This document shows, in pieces, positions 23,801-38,800 of a stretch of 64,000 bases of DNA; the stretch's first letter is position 1, and every line of letters starts with the position of its first letter. Origin of the DNA: Euborellia annulipes (lineage: Eukaryota; Arthropoda; Insecta; Dermaptera; Anisolabididae); contig JAKCPI010004324.1 of assembly GCA_023213315.1 (NCBI GenBank), positions 1 to 64,000 of the forward strand, read 5' to 3'. A program made the translations under genes and the position numbers. The notes under the pieces are model-generated. The model saw only the letters and a program-made list of their open reading frames with translations, was not told the origin of the DNA and searched no databases.

Positions 23801-26800
23801 AGCCCCGCATTTTAATTTATTTTGATCATTTTTTTTACTGGCACCAATTTGTTAAGTTGATATTTATCAAAAAAAAAGTTCTTACCCTAAATTTTTGACC
23901 ATAAATAAACAAAAATTATACAGTCCACGAAAGCACGGTGCTCGCGATGAAGCGCATGTTCTCATATCGAATCTACTTGCATAGATGGATGGAGAGATAA
24001 ATCGATCTACGTATGAGCACCGTGCTTTCATGGACTGTATAAGCAAATCAATGAAACGAAATGAGTATCAATTAACCGAACAAAAATTATACAATGATAT
24101 TGTGATAATTGGAAAAAAAGAAATCGATGAAAAAGTATTCTACATGTTCTATTTTGAAATGGTCCTTAGAAAAGTGGCTCACATCCGAAACCTCAACTAA
24201 AAATATGATTTCTTGACTAGCTACCTCTTTGCATATTTCACCTTCTCCAAAACATCTCTAACCGATAAATGACTGGAGTCTCAATGGGGGCGTAGTTAAA
24301 TCACTCCTTGTTTATTTGAAATATTAATATTTCAAGGCTAATAAATATTAAAAACTTTCTATATTCATTTGTCTCGAATTCTAAGATCCTAAGTAAAGAT
24401 GTCTGATAAAATTAATACATTTTTTTATTTAAAAATTTTTATCGGCAGATGCTAGGTTAGAAAATATATTTTTTTTTAATAAGAATTTAAAAAGAGCTGA
24501 TTCTTAAAATCTCCAAAAACATAATTGATTTCGTAAAATTTAATTTATCTCAAAGGAGGGTTCTGTCTCATCGTCAATATTGATTAAAATGCGCAGACAT
24601 TGATCAAATTATTTTGATCGACTTAAAAGAGAAGAGGCGAGGCGTGGCATCAAAGCAAAGATTCTTAATTACGTAATCACGACGGAAAAATCGCCCATTC
24701 CCATTTAAATTTTATTATTTATTTTATATATTTTTGAATTTTATTGACTTTTTTTTTAATATTTCTTTTTCTCTACCTTTAGCGAAGGACTACGGTCTCT
24801 TCCTCGCTGACGAAGATGCCAAAAAAGGTGTCTGGCTCGAGCCTGGTCGCAACCTCGAGTATTATATCCTCAGAAATCAGGTAGGCTTATACCATATTTC
24901 ATTACGAATTAAACTTATACTCTGCCTAATCTCTCTAACCAGATACACTATTTATTCTTTTTATGTAATCTTTTTACTTTTCTATAAGATATTTAGGATT
25001 CCTGTATATTTTACAAATGTGTCTCGACTTATTTGAATATTATTTAAATATCTGTCTTAGGATTTACTCGAGTATCGACGCAAGCTTCGAACTCTGCGTG
25101 TACGAATGCTGGACGGTACCCTGAAGACGATGCTTGTAGACGACAGCCAGCCAGTAGCCAATCTTATGGTCGTTATTTGCACCAAGATTGGTTAGTATTA
25201 AAAAATATTCACATAATAATATAATTATTATATACATAGTTTTATTAAGAAGATACTCTGGGACGTTGGCGTAGCCAGAAATTTTTGATGGGGGGGGATC
25301 AAGAAATTTTTTTCAAAAATTTAAGATTATTTTAGGGTATTTATAAATCATTTTGGTTTGTTTTTTTTAGCTAGAGTAAATTATTATATTTTACTTTCTC
25401 TTACCCTATGTGAAATATAATTTGTATTAAATATCTAGTCCTGGCTTGGGTCCCATGGGGTTTTTTTTTTTGAGGGGGGGTTTGAACCCCCAAAACTCCC
25501 CCCTGGCTACGCCTATGCTCTGGGAACATTTTTTGTCATTTATTCGGTTTTTTTTTTTTATTAAAATTCATGTCCTCAATGTCCAAAGAGAGCTAAGCCC
25601 AAAGGTTTTTTAGAGGAAAAGAAAAAAGATTTTCACTGAGCATGAGGTACAAAACAAGGTAAAACAGAGAAAAGTATTTAAATAGAATAAATTATATTTG
25701 CTTTCATCCCTGGGACGGGTGAAAGCATTGCATTTTTGATTAAAAAAAATGCCTGTCTTGAAAAAAAAGAATGAGAATCTCTCATTTAATAAAAAGAAGG
25801 AATAAGCTCTTGATTAAGGAACTGTAGAAGGAGGGGGGGGATTATCATGATGTCTCCACGGCCTACCAAAAAATTAACAATGTAATAGAATATTTTTAGA
25901 GGAAAGAAGAAAATTTTCTTAAAAGACCTGCGTCTCTATAATTATTTTTTTCAATATAAAATTTTAATTTAATTTATTTATCAAGATGATAAAAAGTAAA
26001 ACTTTTGGATTTTAAATTGTAGGCATCACAAACCACGACGAATACAGCTTAGTAAGGGAGAATCAAGAAGACGAAGTCGATCTGACAAACAAACCCAACT
26101 TTGGCACATTGACTCTAAAAAGGAAAAAAGAAGAACGAGAACGCGACGCAAAAATGGATTTGCTTCGCAAAAAATTAAAAACTGACGACGAAGGTACTCT
26201 ACATTCAGTTAAAATTAAATAAATACTAATATTATAATTAATAAAATATTTTTATTTATTTTAGTAAATTGGATTGATCCATCGAAAACCCTCCGCGAAC
26301 AAGGCATTGACGAATCCGAAACTGTATTATTACGACGAAAATTTTTCTTCTCTGATCAAAATATCGATAGCCGTGATCCCGTACAATTGAATTTGCTTTA
26401 TGTGCAAGCCCGGGATGCGATCCTTGATGGCACTCATCCGGTCACGCAGGATAAGGCATGCGAATTTGCCGGTATCCAATGCCAAATTCAATTTGGGGAT
26501 CATAACGAAAATAAACATCGACCTGGTTTTCTAGAGTAAGTTTTCAGAAAATGTTTATTTTTAATATTTTTTAATTAAATTTATTTATTATTATTTAAGA
26601 TATGGTATCGCTTTCATTTACAACTCTTTAAGATTTTCTTGATTGTCCAATGAAGTCTTCTTGAAGTCCATCTTGTAGAGGAACGCCTAATTAGGTGTTT
26701 ATTAGTTGCTCTCTAGAGATTTAGTTATCTAGACTTGCGATCATTTTAGGAAGAAAACGATGAATAATTTCAGTCATTTAATTGCATTTTTTCGCGATTC

Positions 26801-29800
26801 TATATTAATATGCGCAAATATTTTTAATTAACTTATTTTTTGAGAATTTTTTATTAATTTTATTATTTTCTTAAATATAAATAAATACCTTTTAAGAAGG
26901 TAATATAAAAATCATTGTTTGGTTTTATGAAACCTCGATGCAAGTGAAACTTTTTTTCGGATCGTAGGCGTTTAACTGAAAATTTTCAGAAAATTATTCA
27001 ATTAAGGGTATTAAAATCGCGTTTTTAATCTTAACTTAATAATTGGAAAATGGGAATGATAATGGGAAATCAATAGAAGCATGTTAAAAACCGAGAACAA
27101 TATTTATTTAGCTTTCCTATTTTTGTCGTCACGGCTTGTGACGTCATGGCTTGTAGCGTCACGGCCTTTGAGGGGATAAAATAAATGTTTCACTTTAAAA
27201 AGTTTAATTTTTCAATAATCACCTTGATTGTTTGGAAGCTGTGCTTCATTAGGAAAAAAATCATACAAATCAATTTAATTTTGATATATTATCAATATAT
27301 GGTATAATTTAAAAGTTAATTTTAAATTTTCAGCCTTAAAGAATTTTTACCTCAAAGTTATGTCAAAGTAAAAGGAATAGAAAAGAAAGTATTTGCTGAA
27401 CATAAAAAACATATGGGACTGTCGGAACTTGAAGCTAAAGTAATCTACACAAAAACAGCACGATCACTCAAGACATATGGCGTAACATTTTTCCTTGTCA
27501 AAGTAAGAATTATATTCAGTTATTATTTTACCAGTTCTCTGTGCATACAAATCTAAGATTGGATTTTTTTTCACACACATTTTTATTGCTCGTTTTAAAA
27601 TCTATCTGATCATTTTTCATTTTCTCTTACCTATATGTGTAATATATAGAGAGAAAGATTTGCGATCATGTTAAAAATTCGATGTCGAGATTTTGATGGG
27701 TATACACGTTTTTAGGTCCCCTGAGTAGAAAAAAGTGGGTCCCACAAATTGGTCTGTCTGTGTGTAAAGATTGTTGTGTAAAGAAATTGAGTTACGGCAT
27801 TGAAATTTTATATTTAGTTACTCTCCCGGACACTCAAAATAATCTTTTGAATAAATCGCCCAAAAGATACTAATACTTTTTCAGTTTTTTTCCAATTTCT
27901 CAAAATCGACTTTAACGATTTTGATTAAAATTCAAAAATCAATTATTTTTTAGATACTCTTTAAAATGTATATTCTCATTTTGTTCTGAAAATTGTTTGA
28001 AGCACATTTTACTTATGTAGTATTTCAGATTTTTTCGTATTCATTTTTCGGCTCTTCCTTTCATAGAGTCAATGTTAAATCCCTATGGAGATTTGCATGT
28101 AAATTTATATTCAAATGAGGAGGTCCCCTTTGGACGTTTTACACATTTAAAAAAAAATTTCCAATTATGAAATTTTCTATTTCTTTCTCTATTGTGTATA
28201 AAATATCAAAATATATGAGATTAAAATTTTGAAAAATAACTATAGTTTATTCAAGCATTCAACATTCAAAAAGCAAGTTTGGAACCAAGGTGCTATGGGA
28301 AACTAAATATATCTCGACACAAAAAAATCTGGTGTGACAAGCACAGTACACAACTTTCGATTACCGAAGGTAAGAGAAAATTGTGTGGTGTGCGTCCAGT
28401 CACACCAGATTTTTTAAATATGCTTGCTTGATTATATCTTTTTCAACTATCATACAAACTGAATAAAACAGAGAAATAAGAATGAAAAAGATTTCAGTAT
28501 CTGCTTTTGTTTTAATAATTTAAAATATTTTAAACTGTTTAATTTTTTTTTTTTTTTTTAATAATTAAAATTTTTCCCAATTCAGGAAAAAATGAAGGGC
28601 AAAAACAAACTCGTTCCCCGACTTTTGGGTGTGACCAAAGATTCCGTCTTGCGACTTGATGAGAAAACAAAAGAGATATTGAAAACGTGGCCGTTGACGA
28701 CGGTGCGTCGGTGGGGCGCATCCCCTAATACCTTTACCCTCGATTTTGGTGATTACTCCGATCAATACTACAGTGTTCAAACCACCGAAGCTGAACAAAT
28801 TCTCCAACTCATTGCCGGCTATATTGACATCATTCTTAAAAAGGTAATCCATTTTAATTTTAATTGTTTTCTGGTAATTATAAAAACTAGCTGCGCTGCC
28901 ACACTTGCGCGGTCTCCGCATCTAGGCCTATACCTTTCAGTTTTTATAAACATCTCTCTTTAAAAAAAAATTTAATTAACCATTTTAATGCATCTGTTTT
29001 TGAGAAATTTAATTATTTTATATTACCAATTAACTTTAATGAATCCCTCATAGGGCTTTAATTATCATTCATTCATTCATTTTATTTTTTTTTTCTCGAT
29101 ATTTTATTTTTCAAATTGAAAAGAGAAGGTATTAATAATTTCTCTATTAAATGCTTGATATCACATATCTTTATTATTAATTAATCTTTACATAAAAAAT
29201 CTCTACTTTGAAAAGTTCTCAAATTATATTTCTTATTTTTAGAAAAAATCCAAAGATCATTTCGGAATCGAAGGCGATGAAGGCTCAACTTTGGTGGAAG
29301 AAAATGTTTCATCTTATAAGTAAGTTGTTCATTGATTAATCATATTTTCTTTTATTTAAAAATCTAGATCCATAATTACTAATTGTGTAACACATTCTTT
29401 TATCAGAGCAACAATTCTTCAACCAAAAACCACGAAGGTGGAGCGTGCCAACACAGAATCCGTGGCCAAACCCGTGATTTTCCGCCCCGGGGCCGACGGT
29501 GAGTTACTATCACCCTAAGGAAATAATTATAAATTTTTATTTGAATTTATTTTACAACATTCTTTTCTTTTTTTTTCATTATCATTTTTTAAAATTTCCA
29601 AATTTAATAATTTTTGTTTGTTATTTAATTTTATTTTTTTTATTTTTTGTTGAATATTTTTTAATTTCTTCTGTGTGGTAGCAAAAGATGTTGTGATCTG
29701 GCAAGAAGGGCAAGGGTGGGTTGTTGTTGTCTTCTTCGTGGTCCCTAGACCCCCTGTTGTTGGCAGGAGAGCAGTCGTTCGGCACTGGGTACATGGCTGG

Positions 29801-32800
29801 GCCGCAGCACACGACCGTCAGTGGTCAAGTGAGGCTTGTACACCCGCCCCCCATGGTAAGACATTACACACATCCACACACACACACACATTTACACGCA
29901 ACAAACAAATCGCCTCTTTCCTTTGAAATTAACCTCCCAAACCAAACTAATATTTGCATTATTAACTAAAAACTATTGTAACTTTAATAGAAAACTAATT
30001 ATAATTATGAGATTCTTTTTTTTTTTGAGCTTAGAAAATTTTGTTCTTATATTATTTAACGAATTTTTGAAACGAAGTTCTTTTACGTGGTTTACAGTAG
30101 GGTGAATTGGCAGATTTCGTCATGTAACAAAAAAAGCGTTACAGAGCTCAAGCGCTGGCGTAGGAAAGCGAGGCAGGCCGAGGCCTTGGCGAGGCCACGC
30201 CTACCTACCCCCACTATTATTTATTTTTAAAACAAGCATCTGATCGGCGGAACGCCGTATTAAATTATATTCGGAGTTGAAGAAAAGACGTGAGGAACTT
30301 CGTTCCTGACGGAGGTCTCATGACCCCACACGTTTACTTTTTTTATTCAAATTAAACTAAGAAAAATTTAGTAATAACAGGCAATCATCATTTAAAGAAA
30401 TTCTCCTCTTATCTTCCTAAAATCCCCCAAAAAACCCGTTTTTTTTTTTTTATTTTTTTTTAAATTTTTATTTCGACCAGTTTCTGACACCAACCATAAG
30501 TTTTTATGGTTACTTATGTGAATAGGAATTTAATAAGGTTCCCAATACCTTCCTGGAATAAAAGATTAGCGTCATTTGGTTTTAGTTGGCTAAATTTAGA
30601 CAGAAGCTATTGAAAAATTTAGAATTAAATTAGAGCTCTAACAAGAATGGGATTATCTTATAGAATGCGAAAATAAATAATCACTCCCTTTCATTTTACA
30701 TGTCTTTGTTATTTTTATTTTATTTATTTATTTTTTTTTTTAAATGGTCAGTAACTTCCAAAATAATAAAATAATAATGTTATGGGAAATGGGAAAATTC
30801 GTCATACTGAACATTTAAAAATATATAAAATGTTCATGCAGCTTTATTTAAAGACCAAAATTCTAATTTATTATTATTGAAAAATTGACAGAGGAAGTTG
30901 AGTCAGTAAGGGAAATTTAAAACTTTAAAATTTTGCAATTGCTCGCCTTCGGTGGACTATCCCACTTGTGATAATAAAATCGCCAAATATTAAATTTAAA
31001 TTAGCATTGTGACGTCATTATAATCCATTCTAAGAACTCGTTTTATTTTATATTGATTTCATGTACACTAATAAGTAAATTTCAATCCAAATGAGAACAA
31101 TTATGGAGTAAAACAATTCATTTCAAAGGTATAATAAATTTCATTAAAAAAATATCTTTATAAGATATATTTTTATAGAAGATCTTTCAAATTATGAAAA
31201 CTCTCATTTATTTTTTGGTTATATGATAGAGCTCGATAAATTGGAATAACTTTATTTTTATTCGTTAGGTGTGCAATTTCTAAATAGATATTATGAAGCT
31301 TTTTATATCAAATAAAGTGTAGATTCAATTAGTGCATTAATTTTTTTCGTATACAAATTCTTACTAAGAAACAAAAAAGTTGGTTCAAATGAATGAAACT
31401 AGATTTTTTAATAGCTTTAACTTTCTCCCTTAATATGTTATCTCGTTTTATTTTATATTTATAATACAAAACTGTCGCGATTATTTTTCTTACATTAAGA
31501 TTTTGTTCCATGACTGTGCTACAGGAGGCAGTTGGGGCAGAGTAGGTACCTATCACTCTTAGCACGACGAATTTAGGTTTTGCTCGCTAGAGACATTGTT
31601 TATTCAAATATCAATCACGCCCTTTTCTTACAGGCTTTCTTGTGCAAAGATCTCTTGTAAATATTGGATCTTATCTTCTTTCTCTCTGCGCTCAAAAAAA
31701 CAGCTCAACGTCAAATATAACACTTGTACATAAAAATTAACCCAAAAATGCTTTATTTCCAAACCTTCAAAAATCCCTTTTTTTTTAACATTAATTTTTT
31801 ATTTATTTTGTAGATTATAATTATTTTTTGGCATGAATATCTATTTTTTCTTTTTATTTATTAAATTTTTTGTTTTTTTATTTCTTAGTATTATTAAGTA
31901 ATATCAAGGGGACCATAGCAAAAATATTTGTTTGTATTCTGGAGACAGCGGCGCAACCATTTGCTTCTGGAGGGGGATTTTAATTATTTTAAGAACCTCC
32001 TATTTGACATTAAGCATCCTTCGAGGGGTTTGTTGCCTTAAGGATAATAATATTTAACACAAATGCAAACATTTTTTAATGAAATTCTAGCATATCATGT
32101 CCTAGAGGTGATTTTTTCTCTCTCTTGGTTGCTCCACTGTCTTTATTTAATAAAAATAAAATTCTGGGATGACCCGGCTTGTGCCTATATTTTTTTTTTT
32201 TACTAAATCTTGAAAGTGATGATAAGATCTTTGAATCAATTGATTTTCCTTTATTAAATTGTATTTTTTTATTCTAGGTGAAATTAATTAAAATTTGTTT
32301 TGAAAAAAAATGATGAATTATATCAATATTAGAAAATAATGCAAATTTTATAAAATGATAGTAATTCATTGACAAAAATTTTATGATCAAACGCGAACAA
32401 ATTAGTCACTTATTTAAAATAAAGCATATAGTGGTTTTGCGTCTGATGATATCCTTTTCAAAATAAAATGGACTTAAAATAACAATTTTTTCAAAATTCC
32501 TTTAAAACGAGAATTAGATTATATTTAGAGAGTAGTAAGTAACAAACATAAATCCACTGTAATATATATTGCAATGCATTTGATTTAATTCTCGATGAAA
32601 AAGGATTCATTTGGCTCAAATAAAAACAATATAGGTATTGCCTTACTTCCCCCTGACTTTCAATCATCAAACAAAACTTAATGAAACTATATAAAATTGA
32701 AAACTTTCAAATTTGTCCAATTTATTTTGAAACGTTTAGTTCATTGATTCATGCTTAAATTAAGAAAGTTTGCAAATTAAAATTTTAGATAGAAGATATA

Positions 32801-35800
32801 CAAGATCTTCGCAATAAAATGCCAATATTTAGAGCTTCATAAAACAACACCTGATAAAACTTACATTATTAATAGATTTTTGGTGATATTCTGATAGGTG
32901 CAAAAGACCAAAGTGACGAGTGTACTATCAGAACCACAACAAGCCCTGCTGAGCACCATCACCACCGGTCACAGCGTAATCAGCGCGGCTGAGAAGGAAC
33001 TCGAAACCAAGGCCCAGTTACCTCAGCTTGGATCTGACCCCGTGAGTAATAACCATCCAAAACTCACCTAGTCTTTTTATGAAATTATACATTCAACTAT
33101 ATATGAGTTATTCTACAAAAATGGATTAACTTTGGGGTCGAATTTGAAATGGCAATTTGTAACTTTGATTTCAATTGTTGTAATGATTTTGATAGACCAT
33201 AAGTTAATTTTATTGTATCCATATAGTAACACTCAGATTTTTTAAAATTTTTTTTTATTTGTATTAATATATAAGCTCATCAGCCTCTTAGCTTTACGGC
33301 AGACCCTGGTTGAAAAACTTCCAGGGGAATGACGTTTTTTTTATATAAAACACAAAAAAATCTGTAATGCTGTCTTTACACCCTAAACTTATATAAAATA
33401 GATAATTATTTTATCAACAGAGTATATTATCAGATATTTTTCAAATTTAACATAAGAGAAGAGACTGAGGAGGTTCGCGACTTTAAAATAAAAAAAAATA
33501 ATCTAAATTTATTTAAAATCAAAATCGCCTAATAATAAAATAGATATATCGATATGGATAATAATGATATAAATCTAATAGTTTAAAATAAATTTGCCTA
33601 TAAATGTTCACTTTTTGAGCAAGTACATGCCAGGGGACTGACTTTTTAGGGTTAAAAAGACGAATATTTTCATTAAAATTTTTTAAATTTCAATATTCAT
33701 CATGTGTGCCCAAAAATCAATAACTTTTTCTATTAACTCATGTTTAAAAAAAAAGTCAATATGTTTGGTAGTCACTGAATTATTTGCAATTATGCGAAGT
33801 TTGTAGAATAACTCATATACAATTTAGCTATATACTACTTATTCTTTCAGGTAACAATTACATTTATATATATTTTATAAAGAAACAAAAAGCATTTGTT
33901 CATTATTTATATAAAGAAGATTGAATTTAAAGATGACAATCAGATCCTTGACCAATCTCTTTTTCAGGAATCAATGCGATGGAAAGAAACAACTATGGAC
34001 ACCAACAAACAGAGCGTCAGCTCTCAAATTGCAGCCATGAATGCCGCGACCGCTCAAGTAGTTACAATGGCAGGTGAGCATTAATAAGTTTATTTTCATT
34101 ATCATGTAATTTAAAAAAAATTCATAATATTGAAAATATATTTTTTTGAAAGGCACAACAGACGATGTCGATCATACTGCAGTTGGCGCTGCTATTACCA
34201 CCATCACAAGCAATCTTCCCGAAATGACACGGGGAGTAAGAATGATTGCTGCGCTTATGGATGATGATAATAGTGGGGATCGTTTACTGGATGCTGCAAG
34301 AAAACTATGTTCCGCATTTACGGACCTTCTCAAGGCTGCTGAACCAGATAACAAAGAGGTATTTTTCTGATCGAATAGTAAATAACCTTGTTGGATCCAT
34401 ATTTGAAAAAAAGAATATACAAATTATATTTCTGCATTTCAGCCAAGACAGAATTTGCTGAATGCGGCGAGTCGAGTGGGCGAGGCTTCCCATCGGGTAC
34501 TGACCTCAATTGGCGATGAAGATGACTCAACCCGGGAACTCCAGGATATGCTTCTTGGCCTGGCCAAGGTGGTTGCCAATACAACAGCAGCCCTTGTACT
34601 TAAGGCTAAGAACATAGCTGCTACCTGCGATGACCAGGCTGAGCAGAACAGAGTGATCGGGGCAGCTACCCAGTGTGCTCTAGCCACTTCGCAACTTGTC
34701 GCCTGCGCCAAGGTATATATGCATTTAATTTTTAATATTTCTTTAAGCTTTAGGAGTCGATTAGCCGTGGGGATGAAGCAATAAAGCTTATAATCTTGAG
34801 TTGAAGACAACTCGAGTTCAAATCCACCTCATGGCAAAAGATTATCTAACTCTTTTTGAAATGCCTCCTCCTGAGGAAGGAAAAGGGAACCCATCTCAGT
34901 ATTATTCCCATGAAATTTACTCCTCAGACTAACCACAACGTGTCAGGTCTGACACTAATGACTGAAGAGAGAGAGAGATATAAGCTTTTGAAAATTTTTT
35001 TCCTAAAAGATAAACTATATTTAAAGAAAAAATTTTATACTAAAATTCATTGAAAGATAAGCAGATGGAAGTTATCAGATAGTAAAAATAAATTGTATTC
35101 ATTCACTCAAGAATTATCAGCAAATATTTTAAAGAGTTTTTTTTTTTAATATTTTTTGTAAATAAATAAAATTCTTATCAATTTCAGCTTTTATGATAAT
35201 TTAAATAAGATTGGCGTTAATTTTAAGTAGTTGGGCAGGTTATCGAATTCCATATTTCTAAAAATCTTAATTTTCATAATTTCCAAAAAATTTAATTTTA
35301 TACTTATATTAAACTTTTCTTTATTTGGCCATCATTAGGTCGTGGCTCCTACTCTACACAGTCCTGCATGCCAAGAACAACTGATGGCTGCAGTTCGTGA
35401 AGTTGCTCGGGCTGTCGAGAGTCTCGTCAATATTTGTAATGAATCTTGTACAGATGAAAATTTGCTACGCGAATTGAGTGCTGCCGCTGCAGAAGTCACA
35501 AGAACTCTGAATGACTTACTAGCCTATATCAAGTAAGTGTTTATTAAAATAATCCAATTCCAAACTCTCTTCATTTTAATATTTAAACTTATTTTTTTAT
35601 ACTTTATAATCATAAATACTAAAAAGTTTAAATATAAAAGATTTCTCTTGATAATAATTTGTACGTTTAAATGGTCCCATAAATTAAGATGACTAGTTGT
35701 AAATTATGAATCTGTAGTATTTGAATCTTCATAGTTTTCTCATTTCTTATATTATCTTTTCTATTTTTAGGATGGGAACAAAAGAACAGGCTACCGAAAC

Positions 35801-38800
35801 TGTCCAAGAAGGTGCTGTAGAAACAATTTTAATTGCAACCGACAGATTGCTTGCTTCTACTGGAAATGCCGCTGAAATGGTGCGCCAAGCCAGAGTCTTA
35901 GGACAGGCCACAGCTGAGCTCATCCAGGCTATCAAGGTACATTAAATAAAAAGAAGATGAGGAGCATGGTTATATGCATCTCGGAGTATGTTCATCAGTG
36001 CTTAATTAATTTTTTCTTTGATATTGATTAAAGGGCGAGGCTGAGAAACAACCAGATTCAGAACTGCAGAGGAGATTATTGGCTGCCGCAAAAACGTTGG
36101 CTGATGCCACAGCCAGAATGGTTGAAGCTGCAAGACTTTGTGCCTCAAGTCCTCACGATGCTACTTATCAAGATCAACTACGTCTCGCTGTTGAGGAACT
36201 TCGTGCAGCTACTACAGCAGCTGCCACTCCTGCCCTTCGTAGAAAACTCATTCACCGTTTGGAGGTATCATTGATACATTTGAAATTCCTATCGGGATCC
36301 CCGTTTATTTACCCCAAGTACTTTAATGCACGAAAGCTTTTAATCTTTTTTTTTATAAAATTTAAATGCTTTCGATTTTAAATAATAAAGAATAAAGCTT
36401 AAACAGGTCTATTCTCTAAGCAAAAACGTTAACTTTAACATCTGTAAACAATATTAATTCATTTTAACACTTCATTGCCTCAAATTGCTATTCTGTAAGC
36501 AAAACTTTAAAGCCAAAGAGTTAATATTTAGTCATTAGTGTTAAAAATTAATGTCATGTCCAGGGGTGCCTTTAATATTTTAACGCCGTATTTAATGCAT
36601 CAAAATGGCGTCTTTAACCTAAAAAGTAAGATTATTATTTTGACAGCTTTGAAATAAAAAATCGAGGGGTCTAAAAACACGAACAATCAGAAAACAGCTA
36701 TCTTCATATGGATCGTTAATACCTGGTGCTAAAAAATAAAATGTTAACGTCGCTGTTAAAACTTGGTTTAGAGAATAGCATTTTTTAACGCTGATCTTAT
36801 TATTTTACTTTTTAACGACCATTTGTTGATGTTAAATTTTAACGTCTGTTTTTAGAGAATAGACTTGAAAGAGTTGTAAGAATCCAATCAATTATATTTT
36901 GACCCCAATTGATAAATTACAAATAAAAATAATTATTTATTTTTATTTTTCAAGGCGACCGCAAAACAAGCCGTTGCTTCGGCCACCCAATGTGTGGCAG
37001 CTTCTCAAGGGGTCACTCCACATAACACCAATCCTCAATCTCAAGAGGAATTATTGAGTGATTGCAAAGTGATGGCAAAACGAATACCTCCTTTAGTTGA
37101 AGGTGTCAAAGGAACGATCGCCAACCCAGAAAATCCCACTTGTCAACTTAACCTTATTAATGCTTCAGAGCAGTTTTTGCAGGTAAATTTTTTAAAATCT
37201 AAAATCAAAATTCTGATTTTTATGATTGAATTATTTAATTAAAATGAAATATATTTTTACAGGTGGGCGCAAGAGTGGTTCAATCATCCCGAGCTGTTGT
37301 CCCGACTGTAGCAGATCAAGCATCGGCTCTTCAACTCAATTCTAGTGCCCAACATCTTGGTGCTAGTTTAGGTGATCTTCGAAGTGCAGTTGCTCGGGCA
37401 CGTGAAGCTTGTGGTGGTCTTGAATTAGATGCTGCCGCTGATTTAGTTGCAAGTCTCCGGGACGAACTTGAAGCTTTCCGTCAAGCTGCTGAAAATGCTG
37501 AATTGCGACCACTTCCAGGCGAAACGGTATGAATATATTATTTCAATAATTAATTTGTTTACTTATTTATCTTTAAAAAATATTCATTTATTAAGGACAA
37601 TTTGAGATTTTATTAATTCATCTTCATTAATGAACAAGCCCTCTATATTTATATTAACTTTCCAATGTTCAAAGAGAAAAGCATAATATAAATATTTTTT
37701 ACTTCTCGTATAGAAAGTATTGCGATCAAGTATAAATTTAGAATTTATAAATATAACAAACAAGTTATAAATAACTATCAATTTTATAAATGATTTTTTG
37801 ATAAGCTTATTAAGTTGTGTTATTAATTGTGGTAGGGGTTTTAGTAGGTTTAGCTTTTTTAACTCTATCAGAACGAAGGGTGTTAGATTATATTCAATTA
37901 CGGAAAGGCCCAACAAAGTAGGGGTAATGGGTCTTTTACAACCTTTCAGAGATGCTATTAAGCTTTTCAGAAAGGCCAAAAAAATGGATTCCGCAAATTG
38001 GTCTGCCTGTGTACCTAACGATTTTGAGCATGAAGGAATTGAGCTACGGGATTGAAATTTTATATTTAAGTTAGGTATCCTCCCGGACACCCAAAATAAG
38101 CTTTTGAACAAAATCGGCCAAAAAGTACTAGTACTTTACTGATGTACTTTTTCATTTGTTTTTTTTTTTCGAATTTCTCGGCTCTAACGATTTGGATTAA
38201 AATTCAAAAATCAATTATTTTTTACACGCTCTTTAAAAAGTATAACAGTAAAATTTTTCTTGAAAATTGTTTGTAGTACACTTTACTGATGTACTTTTTC
38301 AGTATTTTTCGATTTTCTCAAAATTCGCTTTAACGACTTTGATTAAAATTCATAAATCAATTATTTTTTAGATGCTCCTTAAAATGTATATTCTCATTTT
38401 GCCCTGAAAATTGTTTGAAGTACCCTTTACTGATGTAGTATTTCAGATTTTTCAAATCCATTTTCGGGCTCTTCCTTCCATAGAGCCAATGTTAAATTCC
38501 CATGTGGATTTGCGTGTTAATTTCGATTCAAAAAGGGGTCGGTCCTCTTTTGAACTTTTTCCACATTTAGAAAAAATTTTTCCAATTCTTATGAAATTTT
38601 ATATTTATTTAAAATTCTTTGTTATGTATAAAATATCTAGATATGAGATTAAAATTTTGAAAAATAACCATAGTTTATTTCAAGCAGTCAACATTTAAAA
38701 CGCAAGTTTGGAATGAAGGTCCTATGGGAATCTAAATATATCTCGAAATAAAAAAAATCTGGTGTGAGAAGTACAAAACTTTCGATTACCGAAGGTAAAG

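Noticed and set aside
23985..24200. 71-codon frame [15 protein letters not shown]...
   Set aside because: Begins inside the 121-bp MITE and runs into AT-rich intron; no homology recognised.
34439..34810. 123-codon - strand frame
   Set aside because: Exact shadow of talin coding exon 14 on the opposite strand.
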